64,000 nt of DNA from Marixanthomonas sp002364245 (GCA_963973455.1 CAXAZF010000007.1:124001-188000), one strand, 5' to 3'. Positions 43,218 through 52,643 are shown, counted from the first letter of the stretch. Translations and numbers: made by a program. The notes: a model not told the origin generated them from the sequence alone.

Positions 43218-44039
43218 ATGAAAAAAACCACTTTATCACTACTAATTTTATTAATCTCAATTTCTAGTTTTTCACAAAAAAAGCAATCCCCTTATGAATG
43301 GGATTGGGTGCGTGATGGAATATGGACCGGAGCAGCATTAGGAACTACTGTTACTGGATATTCTTTAATTATTGGAAAAGATGATCTTACCGAAGCAGAA
43401 CTACAAAAAGAGGTTGAAAATCAAGATAACATCAACTTTATTGACAAATGGGCTGTAGGGTATAATTCTGAAGCAGCACTTACGCAGAGCAATATCCCCT
43501 TTGCCATGTCTTTCGCTTCTCCTTTTGTATTGCTTTTTGATGATAAAGTAAATGAGCATACTGCTCAAATACTTGGTTTATATCTAGAGAGTCTTTCAAC
43601 AACGGCGGGTTTATATACAGTTACCGCTGGTTTGGTAAACCGAAGTAGGCCATATGTTTATAACGAAAATGTTTCTCTGGAAAGACGATTGATTAATAAT
43701 GGACAACGGTCTTTTTATTCGGGACACGTTGCGGCTTCAGCAACTGCTACCTTTTTTGCCGCAAAAGTTTATAGTGATTTTAACCCAGACAGTCCCGCAA
43801 AAGTATGGGTTTGGGCCGGCGCAGCAACTATTCCTGCCGCTGTAGGCTATTTCAGAATCAAGGCCGGGCAACATTTTTTAACTGATGTTCTTTTAGGTTA
43901 TGGGCTTGGAGCGGTCACTGGTTATTTTGTGCCGGAATTACATAAAACAAAAGATAATGTTATTGAGATAGTGCCAAGCGCAGGAATGTCTGCTACCGGG
44001 GATGTTTATAAAGGAATAGGATTACAAATGACGTTTTAA
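43218..44039 (+). CDS. PAP2 family phosphatase, exported
   Basis: 273 residues from MKKTTLSLLILL (two further ATGs lie within 12 bases upstream, at 43206 and 43212). Signal peptide to SSFS. PAP2 motifs: 1, LVNRSRPYVYN near 150; 2, RSFYSGHVAASA near 176 with the His; 3, RIKAGQHFLTDVLLGYGLG near 223-241 with catalytic His and Asp. In motif 1 the usual Lys seven residues before Arg-Pro is Ala, a deviation that may lower phosphate binding. The C-terminus is strand-rich. It probably hydrolyses lipid or nucleotide phosphates in the periplasm. Confidence 0.83.
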   Translation: MKKTTLSLLILLISISSFSQKKQSPYEWDWVRDGIWTGAALGTTVTGYSLIIGKDDLTEAELQKEVENQDNINFIDKWAVGYNSEAALTQSNIPFAMSFASPFVLLFDDKVNEHTAQILGLYLESLSTTAGLYTVTAGLVNRSRPYVYNENVSLERRLINNGQRSFYSGHVAASATATFFAAKVYSDFNPDSPAKVWVWAGAATIPAAVGYFRIKAGQHFLTDVLLGYGLGAVTGYFVPELHKTKDNVIEIVPSAGMSATGDVYKGIGLQMTF

Positions 44040-44043
44040 GTTA

Positions 44044-45138
44044 TTACACATTAAATCTAAAGTGCATAACATCGCCGTCCTTAACAATGTACTCCTTCCC
44101 CTCTACCCCTAATTTACCGGCATCACGTACTTTAGCTTCGCTACCATAATTTACGAAGTCTTCGTATTTAATTACCTCGGCACGGATAAAGCCTTTTTCA
44201 AAATCGGTATGGATAACACCTGCAGCTTGTGGTGCAGTAGACCCTATTGGAATTGTCCAAGCACGAACTTCTTTTTCGCCGGCGGTAAAATAGGTTTCTA
44301 AATTAAGTAGTTTATATGCACTACGAATTAATTTAGCTGAGCCTGGTTCGTCTAATCCTAAATCTTCCAAGAACATTTGGCGTTCTTCAAAAGTTTCTAG
44401 TTCAGTAATATCTGCTTCAGTTCCTACAGCTAAAATAATTACTTCAGCATTTTCATCTTTTACAGCTTCTCTTACTTGCTCTACATATTCGTTTCCAGAA
44501 ACTGCAGCATCTTCATCTACATTACAAACATATAAAACAGGTTTATCGGTTATATATTGAATTTGATCAATATACTCTTCTCGTTCAGATTCTGTAAGTT
44601 CAATTGCTCTTACAGAAATACCAGCTTCCAACCCTTCTTTTACTTTCAATAAAGCGGCTTCTTCCTTTTGAGCTTCTTTATTGCCCGTTCTAGCAGCTCT
44701 TTTTACTTTATCCAGTTTCTTTTCAGTAGTTTCAAGATCTTTTAACTGCAGCTCAATATCAATGGTTTCCTTATCACGCACAGGATTTACATTTCCATCC
44801 ACGTGAACAACATTATCATTGTCAAAGCAACGTAATACGTGTAAAATAGCATCGGTTTCCCGGATATTTCCTAAGAACTGATTTCCCAATCCTTCTCCTT
44901 TGCTCGCTCCTTTTACCAACCCAGCAATATCAACTATCTCGACAGTTGCAGGTAATACGCGTTGCGGGTTTACCAATTCTTCCAATTTAACCAATCTGTT
45001 ATCTGGTACGTTTACCACACCAATATTGGGTTCAATGGTACAAAACGGAAAGTTGGCACTTTGCGCTTTGGCATTGGATAGACAATTAAAAAGGGTCGAT
45101 TTACCTACGTTTGGTAATCCTACAATTCCTGCTTTCAT
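44044..45138 (-). CDS. ychF: YchF/Obg-family ATPase
   Basis: 364 residues. G1 GLPNVGKSTLFN near 6, G3 DIAGLVKGASKGEG near 69, and the G4 position NVDE instead of NKxD, which explains ATP preference. A helical coiled insert spans 110-190, and the C-terminal TGS domain (300-364) ends YIVKDGDVMHFRFNV. It acts on ribosomes and in oxidative stress signalling. Convergent with the PAP2 gene, 4 bp apart. Confidence 0.95.
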   Translation of the reverse strand: MKAGIVGLPNVGKSTLFNCLSNAKAQSANFPFCTIEPNIGVVNVPDNRLVKLEELVNPQRVLPATVEIVDIAGLVKGASKGEGLGNQFLGNIRETDAILHVLRCFDNDNVVHVDGNVNPVRDKETIDIELQLKDLETTEKKLDKVKRAARTGNKEAQKEEAALLKVKEGLEAGISVRAIELTESEREEYIDQIQYITDKPVLYVCNVDEDAAVSGNEYVEQVREAVKDENAEVIILAVGTEADITELETFEERQMFLEDLGLDEPGSAKLIRSAYKLLNLETYFTAGEKEVRAWTIPIGSTAPQAAGVIHTDFEKGFIRAEVIKYEDFVNYGSEAKVRDAGKLGVEGKEYIVKDGDVMHFRFNV

Positions 45139-45303
45139 GTTACTGTATAATTTGGGCGCAAATATACACTATTAACAGACAATTAGAAGAATTTATCAAT
45201 CCCTTTTCTAAATAAAATATGGGAAAATTTTGGCTGCCCCTTATCTTTACTTTAACACATTATAACCTAGATTTACAATGTATTAACCAAACTATTAATA
45301 ATC

Positions 45304-45780
45304 ATGAAAAAAGTATTGTATTCAATTATAGCTGTTTTGTTTGTAACGTTTACTGTAAACGCACAAGAAAACAAGAATGTTCAAAAAGAGACCGTTACTA
45401 AAAAAGTAACCGTTAAAGACACAAAAGTAGACACTAAAGTTGTTCAGGAAGTAAAAGAAGATAATGAAGTTGTAAAAGTAGAAGGAACTGATAAGCAGGA
45501 CCAAAATTCTCAAGTTGTGACTTCAAAATCTGATAATACGGAAAAAGTAGTTGCCGACGAGGTTTCTGTTGATGAAGAAAATGCTGAAAAAATTCAGCAG
45601 AATATGAACAAAAAAAGTGAAGAGCTGAAAGCTTCTATTGCTGCCCAAAAAGCTAAGGCCGAAAAAGAGCGCCAGATGCTTTTAGAAAAGAAAAGAGAAA
45701 TGCAGAAAGAACTTGAAAAACGCCGAATGGAACTGGAAAGCAGACCAAAAGGGATGTCGAAACTTAAAAAAGACAACTAA
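45304..45780 (+). CDS. Exported Lys/Glu-rich coiled protein
   Basis: 158 residues: signal peptide 1-20 (ending VNAQ), then a repetitive VTVKDTKVDTKVVQEV segment and a C-terminal coiled coil of alternating charges (QKAKAEKERQMLLEKKREMQKELEK). Its first 35 residues, MKKVL...AQENKN, resemble the protein at 47671-48201, so the two are likely paralogues. Periplasmic location; function unknown. Confidence 0.7.
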   Translation: MKKVLYSIIAVLFVTFTVNAQENKNVQKETVTKKVTVKDTKVDTKVVQEVKEDNEVVKVEGTDKQDQNSQVVTSKSDNTEKVVADEVSVDEENAEKIQQNMNKKSEELKASIAAQKAKAEKERQMLLEKKREMQKELEKRRMELESRPKGMSKLKKDN

Positions 45781-45801
45781 TTTTATTTAAATTAAATGAT
45801 T

Positions 45802-45830
45802 AAGCCCCGGTTTTTACCGGGGCTTTTTAT
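45802..45830. terminator. Bidirectional rho-independent terminator
   Basis: Stem AAGCCCCGGT / ACCGGGGCTT with loop TTTT and a flanking T run. It separates the exported coiled protein from the converging hydrolase gene, whose stop codon lies at 45827. Confidence 0.9.
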
Positions 45831-46624
45831 TGAAATACTTCTTCTATGGAATCTTTATATTCCTGAAATTCAATAAGATTATTGTGACCGCCTTCTGGAA
45901 TAGAAATAAAGTTAAGACGATCTTTTGGTAATGTTTCAGCTAATTTTTTACCAGATTCGTAAGGTACAACATCATCATCTGTCCCATGAAAAATTACTAC
46001 AGGACAATTTGTTTTATTCATATATGTATTGGTTGGGAATCTATACTTTAGTAACTGTGCCACTGGCAAAACAGGAAATCGTTTTTTAGCAACATCGGTC
46101 ATAGAATAAAAAGGAGTTTCCAAAATTAGTTTTTTAGGGTTGTTGGCAGATGCCACATAAGCGGCAAAGGTGGTCCCTAATGACCTGCCGTAAACTGTAA
46201 CTTCATTTTCAGGGTAACGTTTCAAAATATAGTCGTAAAATAACTGTGCATCTTTATAAAGTGATTTTTCAGAGAGTTTTCCTGTGCTTTTACCGTACGT
46301 ACGGTAATCCATCACCACAACATCATAATTAAACTGTGTAAAAAAAGAGGTTATTTCGCCCCAACGGTCTAAATTTCCAGCATTTCCGTGAAAATATAGG
46401 ATTACGCCCTTGGGATTCTCTACTTTAAAATGTAATGCATTGAGTCTTGCTCCATCCTTAGCCTCCAGAAAAAATTCAGTGAAAGATTGTTCAAAGGTAT
46501 ATGTATGCTCCTGCGGTAGTTGGGTAGGTAAAAAAATTAACTTTTCTTGTAATAAGTACATCCCTGCTATGATTATAACGTAACCCGAAAATACAATTAA
46601 TAATCCCTTTAAAAGTGTTCGCAT
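45827..46624 (-). CDS. Membrane-anchored alpha/beta hydrolase, copy 2
   Basis: 265 residues from MRTLLKGLLIVFSG (ATG 46624); a start 8 codons upstream would overlap the preceding gene by 23 bases. N-terminal anchor helix, then LHFKVENPKGVILYFHGNAGNLDRWG, VVMDYRTYGKSTG, nucleophile VYGRSLGTTFAAYVAS near 148, acid in FHGTDDDVVPYESG near 210 and His in PEGGHNNL near 243. It belongs to the BEM46-like/YqkD hydrolase group. About half of its residues match the gene immediately upstream, a tandem duplication. Confidence 0.85.
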   Translation of the reverse strand: MRTLLKGLLIVFSGYVIIIAGMYLLQEKLIFLPTQLPQEHTYTFEQSFTEFFLEAKDGARLNALHFKVENPKGVILYFHGNAGNLDRWGEITSFFTQFNYDVVVMDYRTYGKSTGKLSEKSLYKDAQLFYDYILKRYPENEVTVYGRSLGTTFAAYVASANNPKKLILETPFYSMTDVAKKRFPVLPVAQLLKYRFPTNTYMNKTNCPVVIFHGTDDDVVPYESGKKLAETLPKDRLNFISIPEGGHNNLIEFQEYKDSIEEVFQ

Positions 46625-46625
46625 A

Positions 46626-47486
46626 TTACTTTTTTGCTGAATGTTCAACTTTTAGGCTGGTCGTGGAATAATCAATGGTTCTCTTTTTTGGATCAAGAAT
46701 ACGGTGTAGGGTTTGATGATAGGATTTAAAAGCGTTCATGTTTTTATGCCCCCCGTCAATAATGGGATAAAGGGTTGTTTTCTTAGGTTTAATTTTAGAT
46801 AACTTTACACTCGTTTTAAAAGGAATTAATTTATCATTGGTACCATGAATAATATGTATAGGGCACTCCACATATTTAAGCCACTTATAGGTTGGCATTG
46901 GGTATTTCAGAATAACTGAAAGCGGCATAAATGGCATATATCGCCCAGTAACTTTTGTCAAGCTATAGTATGGCGCATCGAGTATTAACATTTTAGGGTT
47001 ATTCATTGAAGCTAGTTTAGTGGCAAACCCAGACCCCAATGAACGGCCGTAGAGTATGATATGTTTTTCTGATACAATCTTACTTATCTTATCATAAACG
47101 TATTGCAAATCGCGCTTAATAGCTTTTTGAGACCTTTTCCCTATGCTTTTCCCAAAACCGCGGTAATCTACCATAATTACATCGTATTGTTGGCTCGTAA
47201 AATCAACCGCATACTTTCCCCACCCTTTTATGCTTTTTGAATTCCCTTTTAAATACAGCACTACTCCTTTAGGATTGTCAACTTTAAAGTGAAGTCCATT
47301 AATAACAGCTCCATCCCTTGTTTTTAAATTGTACTCTTTAACCACCTGGTTTTCATATAAAAATTGAAAATCCTTAGGTAATTTTTCAGGTTGAAACAAA
47401 AAATAATCTTGAAGGTAATATAGTAGTACGCTAACAGCTATATAAACCAAAAGAACAATAATAAGTATATGTAACCAAATTGGCAT
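46626..47486 (-). CDS. Membrane-anchored alpha/beta hydrolase, copy 1
   Basis: 286 residues. Anchor helix 5-25 (LHILIIVLLVYIAVSVLLYYL), then LHFKVDNPKGVVLYLKGNSKSIKGWG, where the usual HG of the oxyanion turn is KG; VDYRGFGKSIG; nucleophile YGRSLGSGFATKLAS near 157; acid in HGTNDKLIPFK near 225 and His in DGGHKNM near 251. It is the first of a tandem pair with the gene at 45827-46624. The His to Lys change in the first motif distinguishes it from the second copy. Possible lipase or peptidase at the membrane. Confidence 0.85.
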   Translation of the reverse strand: MPIWLHILIIVLLVYIAVSVLLYYLQDYFLFQPEKLPKDFQFLYENQVVKEYNLKTRDGAVINGLHFKVDNPKGVVLYLKGNSKSIKGWGKYAVDFTSQQYDVIMVDYRGFGKSIGKRSQKAIKRDLQYVYDKISKIVSEKHIILYGRSLGSGFATKLASMNNPKMLILDAPYYSLTKVTGRYMPFMPLSVILKYPMPTYKWLKYVECPIHIIHGTNDKLIPFKTSVKLSKIKPKKTTLYPIIDGGHKNMNAFKSYHQTLHRILDPKKRTIDYSTTSLKVEHSAKK

Positions 47487-47670
47487 AAATTCAAGTTTAC
47501 TTATATAAAAGTAGCATATTCCTTTTAATTTAAGATAATTTTAATAGTATATGAATTTATACAACGAAGTTTGGCAAATTATTATCAATATGTTTCCTAT
47601 AATTAACAGTTATAGGCTTTATATTTATGGGTAAATAAATAATAATCAGACAATTATAAAATATATAGTT

Positions 47671-48201
47671 ATGAAAAAGATATTGATAGTTTTCGCTCTA
47701 GCAGCTTTTACAACTGCTTTTGCTCAAGAAAACAAAAATGAAAAGACCGAAACAACGACTACAAAAACCTATGTAAAAGATAGCAAAGGGGTTGATGTAG
47801 ATACTAAAGAGGTAACAACAAAAGAAGATCAGGTTATTGCATTAAATAATACAAGTGCCGATAAAACCAATTTTTCTACCAAGATGTTACCTTCTGAAGT
47901 AAAAACAGATGTTAACTTTAAAAACAACGAAAGAAAGTTTTCATTTGAAGCACAGGATAAAGGATATAGAATGATGGCAATTAAGGATGATACATCTAAT
48001 GAATTTGCCACAATTCGCCCATCATCTCAGAAAGGGTACTATATCTATAGTCAAGATGGAGACAACTCTTTTGGATATTTCAACCAAAACGGAAACTTTG
48101 TAGTTGAACGTTATGACCCTAACACAGATAGTATTGTAACAACTGTTTACAAACTTGAAGTACAAGAACAAACTATGAAAAAGAAAAATAAGATGAAATA
48201 A
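47671..48201 (+). CDS. Exported protein, paralogue of the coiled protein at 45304
   Basis: 176 residues with signal peptide 1-18 (ending TAFAQ), followed by a Thr/Lys/Asp-rich part (KTETTTTKTYVKDSKGVDVDTK) like that of the other copy. The C-terminal half differs: a small beta-rich unit with RKFSFEAQDKGYRMMAIKDD, YIYSQDGDNSFGYFNQNGNFVVERYDP and a basic tail. No known domain. The two exported genes bracket the two hydrolase genes. Confidence 0.68.
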   Translation: MKKILIVFALAAFTTAFAQENKNEKTETTTTKTYVKDSKGVDVDTKEVTTKEDQVIALNNTSADKTNFSTKMLPSEVKTDVNFKNNERKFSFEAQDKGYRMMAIKDDTSNEFATIRPSSQKGYYIYSQDGDNSFGYFNQNGNFVVERYDPNTDSIVTTVYKLEVQEQTMKKKNKMK

Positions 48202-48224
48202 TTCTTATTTATATCCCCAGAAAG

Positions 48225-48253
48225 AAAACGCCGCAAATTTGCGGCGTTTTTAA
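48225..48253. terminator. Bidirectional terminator, perfect palindrome
   Basis: A 26-base perfect palindrome (AAAACGCCGCAAA joined to its complement), with T-runs on both outer sides. It lies between the exported protein gene and the 3' end of the ferredoxin gene. Confidence 0.87.
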
Positions 48254-48273
48254 TTTTTAATATTTAACACTTT

Positions 48274-48624
48274 CTATTTGTGATGCATAAAACTCTGTTT
48301 TCCTAATAGCTCCTCATCAGATTCTACGTTATCTTCATCAGGTACACAACAGTCTACAGGACAAACAGCGGCACACTGGGGCTCATCATGAAACCCTTTA
48401 CATTCGGTACATTTATCAGGTACTATGTAGTAAACTTCATCGCTAACTGGCTCTTGTGTTTCGTTCGCATCTACTTCTTTTCCATTCGGTAATACTACAT
48501 TACCCTCCAAGTCGGTGCCATCTGCATAGCGCCAATCATCAGCTCCTTCATAAATTGCCGTGTTAGGACATTCTGGCTCACAAGCACCACAATTGATACA
48601 TTCATCTGTTATTATAATTGCCAT
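48274..48624 (-). CDS. 2[4Fe-4S] ferredoxin
   Basis: 116 residues from MAIIITDECINCGACEPECP (ATG 48624); an ATG nine codons upstream adds basic residues that do not fit. The first cluster motif is CINCGACEPECP. The second is CTECKGFHDEPQCAAVCP with an 8-residue spacer, as in Azotobacter-type/Alvin ferredoxins. It carries low-potential electrons. It is divergent from the acyl-CoA reductase gene, a partnership common in flavobacteria, though electron donation to that enzyme is not proven. Confidence 0.92.
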   Translation of the reverse strand: MAIIITDECINCGACEPECPNTAIYEGADDWRYADGTDLEGNVVLPNGKEVDANETQEPVSDEVYYIVPDKCTECKGFHDEPQCAAVCPVDCCVPDEDNVESDEELLGKQSFMHHK

Positions 48625-48685
48625 CGGTTTTCTTTTTCTAACTTTGCGCAAATTTAACGCCTAAAAAGGGCAACTCCAAACAAGT

Positions 48686-49747
48686 ATGCAATTACATCAA
48701 AGAATTAACGCTTTTAGCGCTTTAGGAAATTTTTTAGGGCAATTTGCTTCTGAAGCACCCGTGAAAAAAGAAGGTGTTTTAAATAATGATGCTTTTTTTT
48801 CTGAAATGCAACAGAAAATACTCACTGCAAAACACCATAATGGCTGGTTTACGGAAGACAACCTACATTTTACGTTTAAAAGTTGGGCCGAAGCGTTAAC
48901 CGAAGAAAAAATCAATAAATGGGTGTCTACTTACACTATTCCGGATACAAAGCCGAAAACTATTGCCATTATTATGGCAGGAAATATTCCGTTGGTAGGG
49001 TTTCATGATTTTCTTTCTGTATTGTTGACTGGAAATAAGGTTTTGGCAAAACTCTCATCAAACGATAAACAGTTGCTTCCTTTTTTAGCGGAATATTTGA
49101 TTTCAGTTGAGCCAGAGTTCAAAAACCTAATTGAGTTTACCGAAGGAAGGTTAACGAGTTTTGACGCTGTTATTGCTACCGGAAGCAACAACACGGCTCG
49201 GTATTTCGATTATTATTTCAGCAAATACCCAAATATCATTCGTAAGAACAGGAATTCAGTAGCTGTGCTAACTGGAGATGAAACCAAAGAAGAAATGGAG
49301 CTGTTGGCAGATGATATTTTTCGATATTTTGGGTTGGGCTGTCGCAATGTTTCAAAAATATATTTTCCTGAAAAGTATGATTTTGACAAATTTTTCAACG
49401 GAATGTTTTCCTGGAAACACGTTATTAATAACCATAAATACATCAACAACTATGATTACAACAAGGCGGTGTATTTAATGAGCGACATTAAATTGCTAGA
49501 CAACGAATATTTGTTGCTAAAGCAAGACACGGGCTACTCCTCGCCTATTTCCGTAACTTTTTACGAAACATATGCTAACCTGGAAGATGTAAAGAATAAA
49601 CTGGAAGCTGAAGCTGATAAAATTCAGGCAATTGTATCAAATACTGGAATTGACAATGAAATCGCTTTTGGTAAAGCGCAAAACCCAGAGCTTTGGGATT
49701 ATGCCGACGGAGTGGACACTGTAGATTTTTTGTTGAAACTATCTTAA
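48686..49747 (+). CDS. Acyl-CoA reductase, LuxC-like
   Basis: 353 residues in the LuxC/aldehyde-dehydrogenase superfamily: IAIIMAGNIPLVGFHDFLSVLL near 96-117, KLSSNDKQLLPFL near 126, IATGSNNTARYFDYYF near 163 and the catalytic Cys in YFGLGCRNVSKIY near 219. It reduces fatty acyl-CoA to aldehyde with NAD(P)H. It lies just upstream of the serine pathway genes in the same direction, a conserved flavobacterial order. Confidence 0.88.
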   Translation: MQLHQRINAFSALGNFLGQFASEAPVKKEGVLNNDAFFSEMQQKILTAKHHNGWFTEDNLHFTFKSWAEALTEEKINKWVSTYTIPDTKPKTIAIIMAGNIPLVGFHDFLSVLLTGNKVLAKLSSNDKQLLPFLAEYLISVEPEFKNLIEFTEGRLTSFDAVIATGSNNTARYFDYYFSKYPNIIRKNRNSVAVLTGDETKEEMELLADDIFRYFGLGCRNVSKIYFPEKYDFDKFFNGMFSWKHVINNHKYINNYDYNKAVYLMSDIKLLDNEYLLLKQDTGYSSPISVTFYETYANLEDVKNKLEAEADKIQAIVSNTGIDNEIAFGKAQNPELWDYADGVDTVDFLLKLS

Positions 49748-49812
49748 TAAATTAATAACAAATTAAGCAACAATGCTTTCAGAATTAGCATCTTTGTAGT
49801 AAATACTGTGTC

Positions 49813-50880
49813 ATGAAAAAACATAACTTTAGTGCCGGTCCTTGTGTATTACCAAAGTCTGTAATGCAAAAAGCTTCCGAAGCGATTTTAAACTTCAACG
49901 GTTTAGATTTATCACTAATTGAAATTTCGCATCGAAGCAAAGATTTTGTAGCCGTAATGGAGCGCGCTCAAACATTAGCTCTTGAACATTTAGGACTTCA
50001 AAATAAAGGTTATAAAGCACTTTTTCTTCAAGGAGGTGCCAGTATGGAATTTTTGCGAGTGGCTTATAATTTATTTGAAAACAAAGCAGCTTATCTCAAT
50101 ACAGGAACCTGGTCTACTAAGTCTATTAAAGAAGCAAAATTATTTGGAGAAATAGTTGAAGTAGCATCCTCTAAAGACCAAAATTTCAATTATATACCAA
50201 AAAATTATAAAATCCCTTCAGGGATAGATTATTTTCATTGCACAAGCAATAATACCATTTTTGGAACACAGATAAAAAGCTTCCCAAAAACCGATGCACC
50301 TATCGTTTGCGATATGAGTAGCGATATCTTTTCAAGGGAATTGGATTTTTCAAATTTTAGTATCATCTATGCGGGAGCTCAAAAAAATATGGGGCCGGCA
50401 GGTACTACTTTAATTGTTATAAAAGAAGACGTTTTAGGAAAGATCTCTCGTGCTATTCCATCATTAATGGATTACAAAGTACACATTGGTAAAGATAGTA
50501 TGTTCAACACGCCATCTGTATTTGCGGTGTATGTCTCTATGTTAACCTTAGAGTGGCTGAAAGAAAAAGGCGGGATTTTAGCAATTGAAAAAATAAATAA
50601 CAAAAAAGCAGATTTAATTTATTCTGAAATAGATAGAAATCCTTTATTTACTGGTTTTGTAGCAAATAAAGAGGATCGATCTACTATGAACGCTACATTT
50701 AACTTGACAAATGAAAGTTTAGCGGAAACATTCGACACACTTTGGCAAGGAGCTGGTATTAACGGTTTAAATGGACACAGAAGTGTTGGCGGTTATCGCG
50801 CCTCTATGTATAACGCCTTAGAACTTGAAAGCGTTCAAGTTTTAGTAGATGTTATGAAAGAATTAGAACGAAAATCATAA
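49813..50880 (+). CDS. serC: Phosphoserine aminotransferase
   Basis: 355 residues, class V PLP aminotransferase: start KHNFSAGPCVLPKSVMQKASEA, FLQGGASMEFLRVAYN near 70, the PLP Lys in YAGAQKNMGPAGTT near 195, and C-terminal HRSVGGYRASMYNAL. It makes 3-phosphoserine from 3-phosphohydroxypyruvate and glutamate, the second step of serine synthesis; it also acts in pyridoxal synthesis. It precedes serA by 55 bp. Confidence 0.96.
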   Translation: MKKHNFSAGPCVLPKSVMQKASEAILNFNGLDLSLIEISHRSKDFVAVMERAQTLALEHLGLQNKGYKALFLQGGASMEFLRVAYNLFENKAAYLNTGTWSTKSIKEAKLFGEIVEVASSKDQNFNYIPKNYKIPSGIDYFHCTSNNTIFGTQIKSFPKTDAPIVCDMSSDIFSRELDFSNFSIIYAGAQKNMGPAGTTLIVIKEDVLGKISRAIPSLMDYKVHIGKDSMFNTPSVFAVYVSMLTLEWLKEKGGILAIEKINNKKADLIYSEIDRNPLFTGFVANKEDRSTMNATFNLTNESLAETFDTLWQGAGINGLNGHRSVGGYRASMYNALELESVQVLVDVMKELERKS

Positions 50881-50935
50881 TAAACGATAGGTGGATGAGT
50901 GAAGCCACAGATTCAAAAAATAAAAAACAAATTAT

Positions 50936-51895
50936 ATGAAGGTTTTAGCAAACGACGGAATTTCAAACAGCGGTGTAAAAGCCCTTGAAAATGCAGGTTT
51001 TGAAGTACTAACCGTAAAAGTTGCTCAAGAACAACTTGAAAACTACATTAACAAAAATAATATAGATGTGCTTTTGGTACGAAGTGCCACAAAGGTTCGA
51101 AAAGACTTAATTGATGCGTGCCCTAGCATAAAAGTGATTGGTCGTGGCGGCGTTGGTATGGATAATATTGATGTAGAATATGCCCGCAGTAAAGACATTA
51201 AAGTGATTAACACGCCGGCAGCCTCTTCTTCTTCTGTTGCCGAATTGGTTTTTGCGCACCTTTTTGGTGGCGTTAGAAATTTGCACGACGCTAACCGGAC
51301 TATGCCACTTGAAGGTGATTCTAGATTTAAAGAATTAAAAAAAACATATGCCGGCGGAAAAGAGTTGCGCGGTAAAACGTTAGGTATCATTGGTTTTGGC
51401 CGTATTGGTCGTGAAGTGGCTAAAATAGCGCTGGGTTGTGGGATGAAGGTGATTGCTAGTGACAACCAAGTAGGAGAAGCAGATATTACGCTAGACTTTT
51501 ATGATGGGCAACAAATAACCCTCAAAATTAAAACCGAGCCTGTTTCAGAGTTAATAAAGCATAGTGATTTTATTACGTTACACGTTCCTGCACAAAAAAA
51601 TTATTTAATTGGTGAAGCCGAAATAGAACAAATGAAAGATGGTGCTGCCATTGTAAATGCTGCCCGTGGTGGAGTAATTGATGAAAAAGCATTATTAGAA
51701 GCTTTAGAAAAAGGAAAAATATCGTTTGCTGCATTAGATACTTTTGAGGACGAACCTTCCCCTGCCATAAAAGTATTAATGAACGGAAATATTTCACTAA
51801 GTCCACATATTGGTGCTGCAACCGAGGAAGCCCAAGATAGAATTGGTTTAGAGCTTGCTGAACAAATTGTATCAATACTAAAACCAGTAAATTAG
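50936..51895 (+). CDS. serA: D-3-phosphoglycerate dehydrogenase
   Basis: 319 residues, D-2-hydroxyacid dehydrogenase without an ACT domain, the short SerA type. Rossmann GKTLGIIGFGRIGREVAKIA near 147, Arg in NAARGGVIDEKALLE near 240, Glu in FEDEPSPA near 268, and catalytic His in SPHIGAATEEAQDR near 287. It makes 3-phosphohydroxypyruvate, the substrate of SerC. The lack of an ACT domain implies no allosteric inhibition by serine. Same unit as serC. Confidence 0.93.
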   Translation: MKVLANDGISNSGVKALENAGFEVLTVKVAQEQLENYINKNNIDVLLVRSATKVRKDLIDACPSIKVIGRGGVGMDNIDVEYARSKDIKVINTPAASSSSVAELVFAHLFGGVRNLHDANRTMPLEGDSRFKELKKTYAGGKELRGKTLGIIGFGRIGREVAKIALGCGMKVIASDNQVGEADITLDFYDGQQITLKIKTEPVSELIKHSDFITLHVPAQKNYLIGEAEIEQMKDGAAIVNAARGGVIDEKALLEALEKGKISFAALDTFEDEPSPAIKVLMNGNISLSPHIGAATEEAQDRIGLELAEQIVSILKPVN

Positions 51896-51945
51896 AAATT
51901 TTAAGTACCTTTAAAAGATAAACTAAAACTTTAAAGAAATATAAA

Positions 51946-52590
51946 ATGGCAGGAATACTTGATTTATTAAACAGTGACATGGGAAAACAAATTATTGGTG
52001 GTATAAGCAATGAAGCCAAGCAACCAGCTGACAAAACAGCTTCGGTTTTATCCATGGGGCTTCCTATTTTAATGGGGGCAATGAAAAAAAACGCAAAATC
52101 TGAACAAGGTGCTGCTGGCCTTATGAGCGCCCTAAGCAGTGGTAAGCATGACGGTAGTATTTTAGATAACCTTGGCGGTTTTTTTGGCGGGGGTGTAAAC
52201 GAAGACAAAAAAATTGATGGTTTGGGTATTCTTGGCCATGCACTTGGGGGGTCACAAGATAATGTGGTTGGAGCACTTTCTAAAAAATCAGGGATGGATT
52301 CCAGCTCGGTTATGCAGATATTACAAGTAGCAGCCCCTATATTATTAGGGTATTTAGGAAAAGAAAAAAGACAGCAAAATGTAGATTCTCAATCTGGAAT
52401 AACCAGTTTACTTGGCAACATGATGGCTGGTAATACACAAGAAGAACAGGACAAAGAACAATCCTTAATTGAATCATTGCTAGACGGAGATAACGACGGA
52501 AGCGTTATCGATGACGTTGCCGGAATGGTTTTAGGTAACAGCAGTAAAGGTGGCTTAGGCGGAATGATAGGTGGCCTTTTTGGTAAATAA
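51946..52590 (+). CDS. DUF937 domain protein
   Basis: 214 residues, Gly/Ala-rich, with DUF937 features: MAGILDLLNSDMGKQIIGGISNEA at the start, LGHALGGSQDNVVGALSKKSGMDSSSVMQILQVAAPILLGYLGK near 100-145, and a glycine-rich end (LGGMIGGLFGK). There is no membrane helix or signal. Members look similar to YidB. Function unknown. Downstream of serA and followed by a terminator. Confidence 0.9.
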   Translation: MAGILDLLNSDMGKQIIGGISNEAKQPADKTASVLSMGLPILMGAMKKNAKSEQGAAGLMSALSSGKHDGSILDNLGGFFGGGVNEDKKIDGLGILGHALGGSQDNVVGALSKKSGMDSSSVMQILQVAAPILLGYLGKEKRQQNVDSQSGITSLLGNMMAGNTQEEQDKEQSLIESLLDGDNDGSVIDDVAGMVLGNSSKGGLGGMIGGLFGK

Positions 52591-52611
52591 ATTTCAATTA
52601 AATACTAGATT

Positions 52612-52643
52612 AACCGTGTTTTGGAATCAAAACACGGTTTTTT
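52612..52643 (+). terminator. Rho-independent terminator of the serC-serA-DUF937 unit
   Basis: A 12-bp stem AACCGTGTTTTG / CAAAACACGGTT with loop GAAT, then TTTTTGTT. Confidence 0.88.
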
